Origin: Gemmatimonadota bacterium
Lineage (GTDB): Bacteria; Gemmatimonadota; Gemmatimonadetes; Gemmatimonadales; Gemmatimonadaceae
Reading direction: 5' to 3'
Assembly: GCA_003142495.1 (NCBI GenBank)
Contig: PLMM01000359.1
Location: 1-11,540, forward strand
DNA length: 11,540 nt
Under the pieces are notes generated by a model. That model was not told where the DNA came from. It was given only the letters and a program-made list of their open reading frames with translations, and made no database searches. The position numbers and the translations under genes are program-made. Within the stretch, counting starts at the first letter, position 1. Every line of letters starts with the position of its first letter. Positions 1-7,300 of this stretch are shown in pieces.

Positions 1-227
1 TCCTTGCGCCGATCCGCCGGTGCCAGGTTGATCGTGAATCGCTTCGGGGGAACCACGAAGCCCGAGTTGACGAGCGCCGCGCCCACGCGCTCGCGGCTCT
101 CCTTCACCGCGCCCGCCGGAAGCCCGACGATGGTCCACTGCGGCAGCCCCTGCGCCGCGTCGACCTCGACTGTCACATCATAGGCCTCGATGCCGATGAC
201 GGCGGCGGAATGGATGGCGGCGAGCAT
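1..227 (-). CDS. comM: YifB/ComM-family Mg-chelatase-like AAA+ ATPase, N-terminal 75 codons only
   Basis: The reading frame starts at an ATG at 227 and runs off the left edge of the window, so only the first 75 residues are seen. The product begins MLAAIHSAAVIGIEAYDVTV and carries the hallmark N-terminal blocks of the YifB/ComM family: VEVDAAQGLPQWTIVGLP, then VKESRERV, then FTINLAPAD. This is the ChlI-like, S5-fold N-terminal domain that precedes the Mg-chelatase-type AAA+ domain, which lies outside the window. Family knowledge: ComM is a hexameric DNA helicase that promotes branch migration during natural transformation and is widespread even in species not known to be competent. A purine-rich GTAGGGTG stretch sits about 6 bases before the ATG and can serve as a weak ribosome site. 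The gene lies 72 bp downstream of the SDR gene on the same strand and may be co-transcribed with it, although the two have no evident functional link. The family call is secure; the competence role is inferred. Confidence 0.92.
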   Translation of the reverse strand, partial: MLAAIHSAAVIGIEAYDVTVEVDAAQGLPQWTIVGLPAGAVKESRERVGAALVNSGFVVPPKRFTINLAPADRRK

Positions 228-281
228 TCGTTCACCCTACCGGCCGCTCCACCGACTACATCATCGCGCGCTCGCCAACCG

Positions 282-299
282 GCGCGCCGCGCGGCGCGC
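282..299. repeat. Perfect 18-bp GC-only palindrome just after the SDR stop codon
   Basis: Bases 282-299 read GCGCGCCGCGCGGCGCGC and equal their own reverse complement over all 18 positions. The palindrome starts directly after the SDR TGA (302-300) and lies in the 72-bp gap before comM. It could form a tight hairpin in the minus-strand transcript, but no run of U follows, so it is not a classical intrinsic terminator. It may be a processing or attenuation hairpin, or merely a product of base composition, because alternating G and C are common in this genome. Confidence 0.6.
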
Positions 300-1166
300 T
301 CACTTTCGCTCCCACGGATACTCCTTCGCGCCGCCCTTCCCCTCGAAGTCCGTTGACACACTGAGATTCCGCCACTTGCGATCCGCCTCGAGCCGCGCGA
401 GATCCGCCTGCTCCGCCGCGTGCGCAGCATCGCTGCCTAGCAACAGCCTGAGTGGCGGCGCATCGAGACTCACGATATGGATGATCACCGCCGCCGCCCT
501 CGCGGGATCGCCCGGTTGCTTCCCGTCGTAGTCGCGCTGAAATCGCGCAACCTTCCCCACCGTTTCGTCGTACTCGGGCCGGCCCGCGCGAATCGTCGTC
601 GATGCGCCAGCGAAATCGGTGCGGAAGCCGCCCGGCTCCACGATCGTCACCTTGATGCCGAACGGTGCGACCTCCTTCGCGAGCACCTCCGAGAATCCCT
701 CGACGCCCCACTTTGCCGCAGCGTACGGCGCGCGCCCCACGGGTCCAACGCGTCCGCCGATCGATGAGAGCTGGATGATGTGCCCCGAGCGCTGTTCGCG
801 CATCACCGGAATCGCGGCCTTCGTCACGTTGATCACGCCGAAGAGATTCGTCTCGATCTGCGCGCGAAAATCCGCGAGGCTCGTGTCCTCGATCGAGCCG
901 ATATCGCCGTATCCGGCATTGTTGACGAGCACATCGATGCGCCCGAACGCGCCCACTGTGGCAGCGATTGCCATAGTTGCAGCGCTCTCACTCGTGACGT
1001 CGAGCGCCACCGCGCGCACGCGATCCCCATAGCGCTCCACCAGATCACTCAGCTGCTCCGGCTTCCGCGCCGTCGCCACGAGCCGCTCGCCCGACTCGAG
1101 CACCGCCTCCGCCAGCGCGCGACCGAGACCGCGCGAGCTGCCGGTGATCAACCAGACCTTTGCCAT
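300..1166 (-). CDS. SDR-family NAD(P)-dependent oxidoreductase
   Basis: This 288-residue protein is a classical short-chain dehydrogenase/reductase. The Rossmann dinucleotide motif TGSSRGLG is at residues 8-15, the NNAG structural motif at 82-85, the catalytic serine is Ser134 or Ser135 in IIQLSSIGG, and the YxxxK pair is Tyr148 and Lys152. The EPGGFRTDF stretch from about residue 177 is the usual post-catalytic PG motif. Arg12 in the glycine-rich loop and Arg34-Lys35 after the second strand favour NADP(H) over NAD(H), by analogy with the family. The sequence style resembles the 17-beta-hydroxysteroid-dehydrogenase-like subgroup, but the substrate cannot be predicted. The ATG at 1166 is preceded by AAAGGGAGA about 5 bases upstream, one of the best ribosome sites in the window, which supports this start. 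The gene is divergent from the GNAT gene and precedes comM on the same strand. It is probably a soluble cytoplasmic enzyme. Confidence 0.95.
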   Translation of the reverse strand: MAKVWLITGSSRGLGRALAEAVLESGERLVATARKPEQLSDLVERYGDRVRAVALDVTSESAATMAIAATVGAFGRIDVLVNNAGYGDIGSIEDTSLADFRAQIETNLFGVINVTKAAIPVMREQRSGHIIQLSSIGGRVGPVGRAPYAAAKWGVEGFSEVLAKEVAPFGIKVTIVEPGGFRTDFAGASTTIRAGRPEYDETVGKVARFQRDYDGKQPGDPARAAAVIIHIVSLDAPPLRLLLGSDAAHAAEQADLARLEADRKWRNLSVSTDFEGKGGAKEYPWERK

Positions 1167-1219
1167 CGCATCTCCCTTTCCCTATCCAAGGCAAAGGGGA
1201 CGCGCATTGTTTCCGCCTT

Positions 1220-1243
1220 CGGGGCGGGCGCCTCACCGCCCCG
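1220..1243. repeat. Inverted repeat, 8-bp arms, in the SDR/GNAT divergent spacer
   Basis: CGGGGCGG at 1220-1227 is exactly complementary to CCGCCCCG at 1236-1243, with an 8-base loop. It lies in the 162-bp spacer between two divergently transcribed genes (SDR start at 1166, GNAT start at 1329). A TATAGT hexamer, one mismatch from the -10 consensus, follows at 1261-1266 reading toward the GNAT gene, but no convincing -35 box is placed at 16-18 bp from it. The repeat could be an operator for a dimeric regulator acting on either gene, or a hairpin in the 5' leader of one of them. The arms are seen directly; the role is inference. Confidence 0.5.
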
Positions 1244-1328
1244 GTGGCTGCGACATTACTTATAGTGTTGGGAACCCGGCTTCACCGCGCAACGAAGATC
1301 ATCGACGATCGATGAGAGCAACACTCGC

Positions 1329-1841
1329 ATGCTGACCACTCGCCCCGCCACCTCCAACGACGCCCTCGCCGTCGCGCGCGTGCACGTGCGCGCCTGGCAA
1401 GATGGCTATCGCGGCCTCATCGCCGACGAATACCTCGATGCTCTGAGGCCGGAAGATCGCGCGGATCGTTACACGCTTGGCTCATCCGACCCGAGCGACC
1501 CGTACACGATCGTCGCCGTGCGCGATGGCGTCATCTGCGGCTTCGCGACCACGGGGCCATGTCGCGATGAGCATGCCGACGCCAACACAGGACAGCTGCT
1601 CGCGTTGCATGTGGACCCCAGCGCGTGGGGGCGCGGCGTCGGCCGCCGCCTCATCGAGGAGGCGCGCGCGCGGCTGCACTCGCTCGGCTTCACCGAGGCC
1701 GTGCTCTGGGTGCTCGTGGGCAATGAGCGCGCCCAGCGCTTCTACCGCATCGACGGTTGGAGCCCGGAGAATATCGAGCGCACCGTCGAGCTCTGGGGCA
1801 CGAGCATCGACGACGTCCGCTATCGGCGCGCGCTGCCCTGA
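1329..1841 (+). CDS. GNAT-family N-acetyltransferase
   Basis: The product is 170 residues, the normal size for a single GNAT domain. Near the N-terminus it has the HVRAWQDGYRGLI block common in this subgroup. The acetyl-CoA pyrophosphate-binding motif A spans LALHVDPSAWGRGVGRRL (about residues 91-108), with the RGVG loop at 102-105. Motif B follows with WVLVGNERAQRFYRIDGW at about 127-144. These features give high confidence that it transfers an acetyl group from acetyl-CoA to an amine; the acceptor is unknown. The ATG at 1329 has a GAGAG stretch about 12 bases upstream, which is rather far for a strong ribosome site. The stop lies 9 bases from the convergent stop of the lipoprotein gene, leaving no room for a separate terminator. 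It is probably a cytoplasmic, monocistronic gene. Confidence 0.94.
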   Translation: MLTTRPATSNDALAVARVHVRAWQDGYRGLIADEYLDALRPEDRADRYTLGSSDPSDPYTIVAVRDGVICGFATTGPCRDEHADANTGQLLALHVDPSAWGRGVGRRLIEEARARLHSLGFTEAVLWVLVGNERAQRFYRIDGWSPENIERTVELWGTSIDDVRYRRALP

Positions 1842-1850
1842 GCGATTGCC

Positions 1851-3149
1851 CTATTGATACATGATGAACAACGGCACCGGATCCATCTCCATTACCTGCG
1901 CAGGTGACAGCATCGGCTTGTCGTTCTTGTAGAACAGCTTGAAGCCCGCGAACTGCACCGGCCGATCGTGCACGTACGCCTTGTACGATCCGTACTTGAG
2001 CCGCGGCGGCCCGAAGCCATCCATGTCCACCACGATCTGCACGCGCGGATCGAGCTTGATCTTCTGATGGTTCGACAGCATCGGCGTCGTGAAGCGATGC
2101 ACGATCAGCATCTTGGGTGGCAGCTTGAGCGAATCCACCAACGTCGCGAGCACAGCCGACACCGCGTTGACGTCCGCCGCATCGATGCGCCCGATCACCT
2201 TCCCCGGAATCTTCTTCGTGCCGATCGAGAACTCGGGATCGAGCGCGAGATGCACGTACGGGCGCGCGAGATACTTCATCAGCGGCACCATCTCCGCCGC
2301 CATCGTGCTCCGCCCCGTCTGAATGTCGAGAATCACGAGATAGTGATGCGACTCGGCCCATCCCATCACGCGCGCGATCAGCGTGTCGGGCATCCGCGCG
2401 CGATAGAGCCCGCTCTTCCCCGGCCCCGCTTGCGCAACGGTCGCGATCAGCTCGAGCGCCGGCAGCGCGGGGCGCCCGCTGTCGACCGCCGCATACGCCG
2501 CCGCCTGCTTCGCGAGTCGCTCGAGCATCGAGTCGGGCTTGATCTCGCCGAGGATGCCCATGCGCTTCGACATCGGATTGCCATAGTAGGCCACCACGCG
2601 GCAGCCAGGGAAGAGCGACCCCGCGCGCCGGTGCGTCGCCGCCGAATCGGTCAAGAGCGCGATCGCGGCGAGGGAGTCGGCGTGCACCTTCGCCTTCGCA
2701 CGCGCAACGGAGTCCGCGTGCGCAGCGCGCGGAGACCTCGGCGCAGCCGTCACGCTCGTGTCCGCACGCGTCGCCGCGGAGTCGGCGTGCGCCGCGCCCC
2801 CACTCGAATCTCGCCACGCGGCAACGACGTGCGCCGTATCCGCACTCGCACCCACCATGTGCATCGAGTCGGCCTTCGCGCGCTTCACACTATCCGCGTG
2901 CGACTTGGGCGCCGTCTCCACGCGCGCCGGCTTCCGCGGCACCGGCAGCCCGCCTCGCGCACACACGGCCGGCACGCTGAACCCCGTCACCGAATCACGC
3001 CATCCGCCCGCCGCCGCTACACGCGCCGCTACGCCCTTCGAAGCCTCGGCAAGAGAGTCCGTCGTCCGCGACGCTCTCGCATCCCTCGCATCCTGACACG
3101 CGACGATCAGCGCGCCCGCCACCACCAGCCCGCGCATCCCTACCCGCAT
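1851..3149 (-). CDS. Predicted lipoprotein with ADS-repeat linker and conserved C-terminal domain of unknown function
   Basis: From the ATG at 3149 the protein has 432 residues. I chose this start because the ATG overlaps the upstream TGA (TGATG) and gives a lipoprotein signal: Arg2 and Arg6, a hydrophobic stretch LVVAGALIVA, then lipobox LIVAC with Cys18. The frame is open to 3221, but that would add 24 Arg-rich residues before the signal. Residues 84-170 are low complexity, with about nine (A/H/R)DS or DT units such as SHADS, AKADS, AHADS and VHADS, which suggests a flexible stalk from the membrane. From residue 180 a compact domain begins (FPGCRVVAYYGNPMSKRMG), with acidic blocks ALELIATVA, ILDIQTGRS, LALDPEF and VDMDGFG and the terminus PLFIMYQ. 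I recall similar blocks in uncharacterised actinobacterial lipoproteins. The regular strand-acidic pattern hints at a TIM barrel, possibly a hydrolase. No function is assigned. It is last in a probable operon with the NirDL-like gene. Confidence 0.88.
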   Translation of the reverse strand: MRVGMRGLVVAGALIVACQDARDARASRTTDSLAEASKGVAARVAAAGGWRDSVTGFSVPAVCARGGLPVPRKPARVETAPKSHADSVKRAKADSMHMVGASADTAHVVAAWRDSSGGAAHADSAATRADTSVTAAPRSPRAAHADSVARAKAKVHADSLAAIALLTDSAATHRRAGSLFPGCRVVAYYGNPMSKRMGILGEIKPDSMLERLAKQAAAYAAVDSGRPALPALELIATVAQAGPGKSGLYRARMPDTLIARVMGWAESHHYLVILDIQTGRSTMAAEMVPLMKYLARPYVHLALDPEFSIGTKKIPGKVIGRIDAADVNAVSAVLATLVDSLKLPPKMLIVHRFTTPMLSNHQKIKLDPRVQIVVDMDGFGPPRLKYGSYKAYVHDRPVQFAGFKLFYKNDKPMLSPAQVMEMDPVPLFIMYQ

Positions 3150-4306
3150 CACGCGGCGCTCGGTGCTTCGTCGCTCGACGCTCGCATCGACTCGGGATCT
3201 ACGCCGCCAGCTCGCAGCCACGCCACATACGCGCTCGGCGCAATCTCCGACGGCTTGATCTCACTTCGCCCGCCCCAGAACACGTTCGTGTAGCTCACCG
3301 GAATTCCCGCCTCCGCGAGATGCGCGTCGATCGCGGCCTTGTGATCCAGCACGAGCTGTTTGTCCGTGCCGTGCGCCACAGCCATGATGTTCACGTTCGC
3401 GAACTCGTCTCCGCCCTCGCGCCAGTACGCGTGCGTGAGAATGTGGTGGCGCCCGACCTCCTTCCCCGCCTCGATCTCACGCCCCACCGGCACGCGCCAA
3501 TGAAAGAGCGCGTTGTAGCGAGTCACGCGCACGCCATCCGCGCCCGGCTTCACGTGCTCGAGGAACGTGGAAAAGCGACCAATCACGCCACGCTCGGCCA
3601 GCCCGCGCGCCACATGTAGGAATTCTACATATGACACGCCGGCCTCCTCTGCGCGCGCGCGCCACGGTTGAGGGCCGATCTCGTCGATCCTGAGCTCGCG
3701 CTTGAGCGGCTCCAGCACGCGCCACTCGAGCTCCGACAGCTCGACGATGTTCGTGTCCATCACGCGCCCAGCCTCTTCCGACCGCGATCCCGGCACCATC
3801 CCCTTGCGACGCACGTGCCCGACGCCGAGCGCGAAGAGCCGCTTGGCGGGCATCACGCGAAACGCATCGGCGCCCACACGCTCACCCACCAGCGCGCAGT
3901 GCTTCTCGCGCGAATAGCCCTGCGGCACCTTGAGCGTCGTCCACAACCGATAGCTCGACCCCTGCGTCGCGCCGTCCGTCGAGCGGATCACCACGTGCCC
4001 CGAGAACGGATCGTCGCGCACGAAGTACTCGAACGCCGCGTCGAGCTGGGTCTCGGGCACGCGCCACGCGACCAGCGCGCCGGGCGCGAGATTCGTCGCC
4101 ATGAGCGTCTGCCGCACGCGCCTGATCGTACCGGCGCTGAGCATCGCGCGAATGCGCGCGTGCACCACCTCTTCGCTCACACCCGAGAGCCGCGCGATCT
4201 CCGCGAACGGATCTTCGAGGAAGCCCGCGATGCGATCCTCCGAGATGGCGAGGATGCGCGCGTTGATCTCGTCTGCGATATCGGCGGGAAGGAGCGTGGT
4301 TGTCAT
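3149..4306 (-). CDS. Tandem AsnC/Lrp-fold protein, NirDL/AhbAB (siroheme decarboxylase)-like
   Basis: The 385-residue product holds two copies of an AsnC/Lrp-like module. In copy one, a winged-HTH region (about 24-66, ending in VSEEVVHARIRAMLSAGTIRRV) is followed by an alpha-beta domain (73-166) containing LVAWRVP and SYRLWTTLKVPQG. In copy two, HTH residues 190-246 end in ERGVIGRFS and the following domain has NALFHWRVPVG, then HHILTHAYWRE, then NVNIMAVAHG (about 287-313). These blocks correspond to the V-W-V, SHCYRRP and YNLFAMVHG blocks of NirL/AhbB, the siroheme decarboxylases that make 12,18-didecarboxysiroheme for heme d1 or heme. A single-chain fusion of both halves is known as NirDL. 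No other heme gene is in view, so it could instead be a one-component regulator. ATG 4306 is preferred to an in-frame TTG at 4315; neither has a clear ribosome site. The kinase ends 51 bp upstream, and the stop is shared with the lipoprotein start. Confidence 0.85.
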   Translation of the reverse strand: MTTTLLPADIADEINARILAISEDRIAGFLEDPFAEIARLSGVSEEVVHARIRAMLSAGTIRRVRQTLMATNLAPGALVAWRVPETQLDAAFEYFVRDDPFSGHVVIRSTDGATQGSSYRLWTTLKVPQGYSREKHCALVGERVGADAFRVMPAKRLFALGVGHVRRKGMVPGSRSEEAGRVMDTNIVELSELEWRVLEPLKRELRIDEIGPQPWRARAEEAGVSYVEFLHVARGLAERGVIGRFSTFLEHVKPGADGVRVTRYNALFHWRVPVGREIEAGKEVGRHHILTHAYWREGGDEFANVNIMAVAHGTDKQLVLDHKAAIDAHLAEAGIPVSYTNVFWGGRSEIKPSEIAPSAYVAWLRAGGVDPESMRASSDEAPSAA

Positions 4307-4357
4307 GGCGTGCAAGATAACCGGGGGCGATTCGCGCGGGTGTGACGCGAGGCCGTG

Positions 4358-7300
4358 CTATGCCCCGCTCCCCCGCAGAACGATCCGCACCGTCGTCCCC
4401 TCCCCCTCCACGCTCGCCACCGCGATCTCGCCGCCCCAGCTCTCGACCAGCCGCCGGCTGATCGCCAGGCCGAGTCCGGATCCCCGCGTACGCGTGGAAA
4501 AGTGCGGCTCGAACAGCCGCGCCTGCACGCTCGCCGGAATCCCACTCCCGTTGTCGCGCACCGCGATCGCCACTCGCTCCGCACCGCCATCTATCCGCAG
4601 CTCGACCCACGTGGCGCCCGCGATGCGAGCATTCTCGAGCAAGTTGAGCATCACTTCGCGCAGCTCATCCTCGCGCGCATACGCCATCACCGCCGTCGCA
4701 ATCCCCGCCGTTCGCCACTCGACGTCCCCCTCACCCAGCTTCTCGAGCTCGACCACGTCCCGCGCGACCGCACTCACGTCGAGCGGCTCCGCGGTCTGCA
4801 GCTCCGACGGCCCCATGCCGTAGCGGCTGAATCCCCGCGCGATCTCATCGAGGCGATCGATCTCGGCCAGAATGCGCTCCGCGTTCGTCTCCAGAATCGT
4901 GTCGAAGTCCGGGCGCTTGTCCGCGTGCGCGCGCTTCAAGTGCTGCACGCCGAGCCGAATCGGCGTGAGCGGATTCTTGATCTCGTGCGCCACCTGCCGC
5001 GCCATCTCGCCCCACGCGAGCACGCGCTGCGCGCGCGCGAGGTCGGTGATGTCGTCGAGGGTAAGCACGGATCCGCCCCGCCCCGCCGACAGTCGCGTCA
5101 GCCGTGCCTGCAGCTGCCGCCCGTGAATCGTCAGCTCGAACTCCTCCTCCTCCATCGCACTCTCGGCGAACGCGCGCAGCCGCCGCGCCGTCTCCTCGCC
5201 GAGCCTCGAGGCTTCGAGGCCAGGCGGCAGCGCGCGGTCGAGCATCGCCTCCGCACGCGGATTCGCAAGCGTGACGACATCGTCCGCGTCGAGCGCGACG
5301 ACGCCGCTGGCGACGTTGCGCAGAATCGCCGCGGTACGGCGCTGCGCATTCTCCAGCGCCGCGCGGCTCTCGCCCAGGTCCGCAGCCATTCGTCGAAAGG
5401 CCGAGAACACGGGCTGGAATTCATCCGGCGCGCGCGTGGCGAGCGGTGGCTCGCGATCGCCGCGCGCGATCGCGAGCGCGGCGACGCGCAGCGCGCCGAT
5501 CGGCTCCGCGAGCGAGCGCGACGCAATGCGGCTCAGCGCCAGCGCGGCGAGCGCGCCGAGCACGGTCGCGCACGCAACGAGTACCGCGAGATCGCGCCGC
5601 CGCTGATCGAGCGTCGCCTCCGTTCCGCGCGCCGGCGCGCCGATCACGTACGTCTGTCCGCTGCCACTCGTCGCAACACGGAAGCCGAAGAGCGCAGGCC
5701 CGGAGTTCACGTCCTCCATCAGACTCGCGTACACCTCGCGCCCCGCGCTCAGGCTCTGGTACGCCGATGGCGGGAGAAACGCGCCCATCGGCGCGAGCGC
5801 GTCGAATAGCGGCTGGCTCGCGCCGCCAAGCTCGCCACTGCGATAGAGCAGTAGCGGGATGTCCGTGTGCCCAATGAGCGTCGCGCCGCGACGCGCTTCC
5901 TCGTCCGTGGAGATTCCGCGCAGTGCCTCGCGCAACACGAGATCGCGCGACTGCCGGTCTTCCGTGCGCAGCCGCTCGTAGCTCCAGGCCGCGAAGACGA
6001 GCGCCGGGATCACGAAGAAGGCAAAGAGCACGACGGTCAGCCGCGACCGATAGCTCGTCCCCCATCGCCGCACCTGCACGCGCAGCCGATTGAGCACGCG
6101 CCCGTCAGGCAGCGCCGCGATCATCCAGAGCGCGATCAGGAGCACGAGGTCGAGCAACACCGCGAGCGCGCCGCGCTGCATCAAGATGCCGAGCGACCGG
6201 AGCTCGATCTCGATGTGCGCCCGCATCTCGCCGCGCGCTGTCCTCACGATGTGATCGCCGTGCATCTCGTTCGCGTCGCGATACCAGCGCGTCCCTGCGC
6301 GCGGCAGGCTGTCGCCCGCCTGCTCCTCCACGAGCACCACGGTGTACGGCGGCTCCCCAGTCTCGCGATCTTCGAGGCCGAGCAGCGGCGCGAATGGATC
6401 GGTCGCGATCAGCCGCGTGCGCGGCGCCACGACCACCGTCGTCACCGAGCTGTCGGGGTGCGGCACCGCGAGCACGACGAACATCCCCGGCACGCCGAGC
6501 ACCGACTGCAGTTGCGTCGCGCCGGTCGCGCGCGCGTCGGCAGCGACCTCGCCCACATCGCGCACCGGCGGCGTGAGCTGATCGAGCGTCACCTCCGCAG
6601 TCGGCAGTCCCTCGGGCGCCCACGCCATGAGATCCACCGGATAGCCGCTCCCCACGAGATCGGAGCGCATGTATCGCTTCGCGAGCTCCGCCTCCGTGCG
6701 GGCGACGGGCGCCGCGCGCAGATCGCCGCCGAGCCGCTCGAGCACGCTCACGATGTCGGGATCGACGACCGCGAGCCCGCTCACATCTCTGTCCGCGAGC
6801 GTCGCGCGCCCGCGCACTCCCGCGCCCCACGTCAACGTCGTGGCCACGAGCGCCGCCACCGCACCCGCAACGAGCACGAGCCGCCGATGCGATCGCGTGA
6901 GCGCGAGCGTCGCGACCACGCCCATCCAGAGTACGCGATACCAAGTGGGCCACGTCCCCGGCGCGTGCAGCACCACCGGCGCGATCGCGGCGGCGAGCGT
7001 CGCGAGCACCGGCGCCACCCACGGCGGCAGCCCGCGCCGCGAGCCGAGCCCCGCGCTGCCGACCGCCGCCACGCCGATGAACAGCGATGCGGTCGCGAGA
7101 AAGAGCGCGATCTCCCATCCGAGCCAGAGCTCCACCGCCACGCCGCTGAGCGGCGGCGACACCCCGCCGCCGAGCGTTCGGAGCAGCGGGGGCGACGCGG
7201 CGAGAATCGCGAGCGCGATCGGCACGGCGATCCATCGTCGCGAGAAGCGCAGCCCGCGGCGCAACACGAGGAGCAGTGCGAGCAGTACGACCACTGCCGT

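Noticed and set aside
256..1048. Several other frames across the SDR gene on both strands
   Set aside because: All lack recognisable motifs, whereas the SDR frame carries every expected family motif in order.
1842..1850. Bidirectional terminator between the convergent GNAT and lipoprotein stops
   Set aside because: Only 9 bases separate the stops and no hairpin followed by a T-run is visible on either strand.
3150..3221. Longer start for the lipoprotein gene
   Set aside because: It would place 24 Arg-rich residues before the signal peptide and overlap the coding end of the NirDL-like gene; the TGATG start gives a correct lipoprotein signal.
1968..3293. Plus-strand frame of 441 codons opposite the lipoprotein
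   Set aside because: Its composition is Arg/His-dominated with no motif, while the minus-strand frame has a lipobox and conserved blocks.
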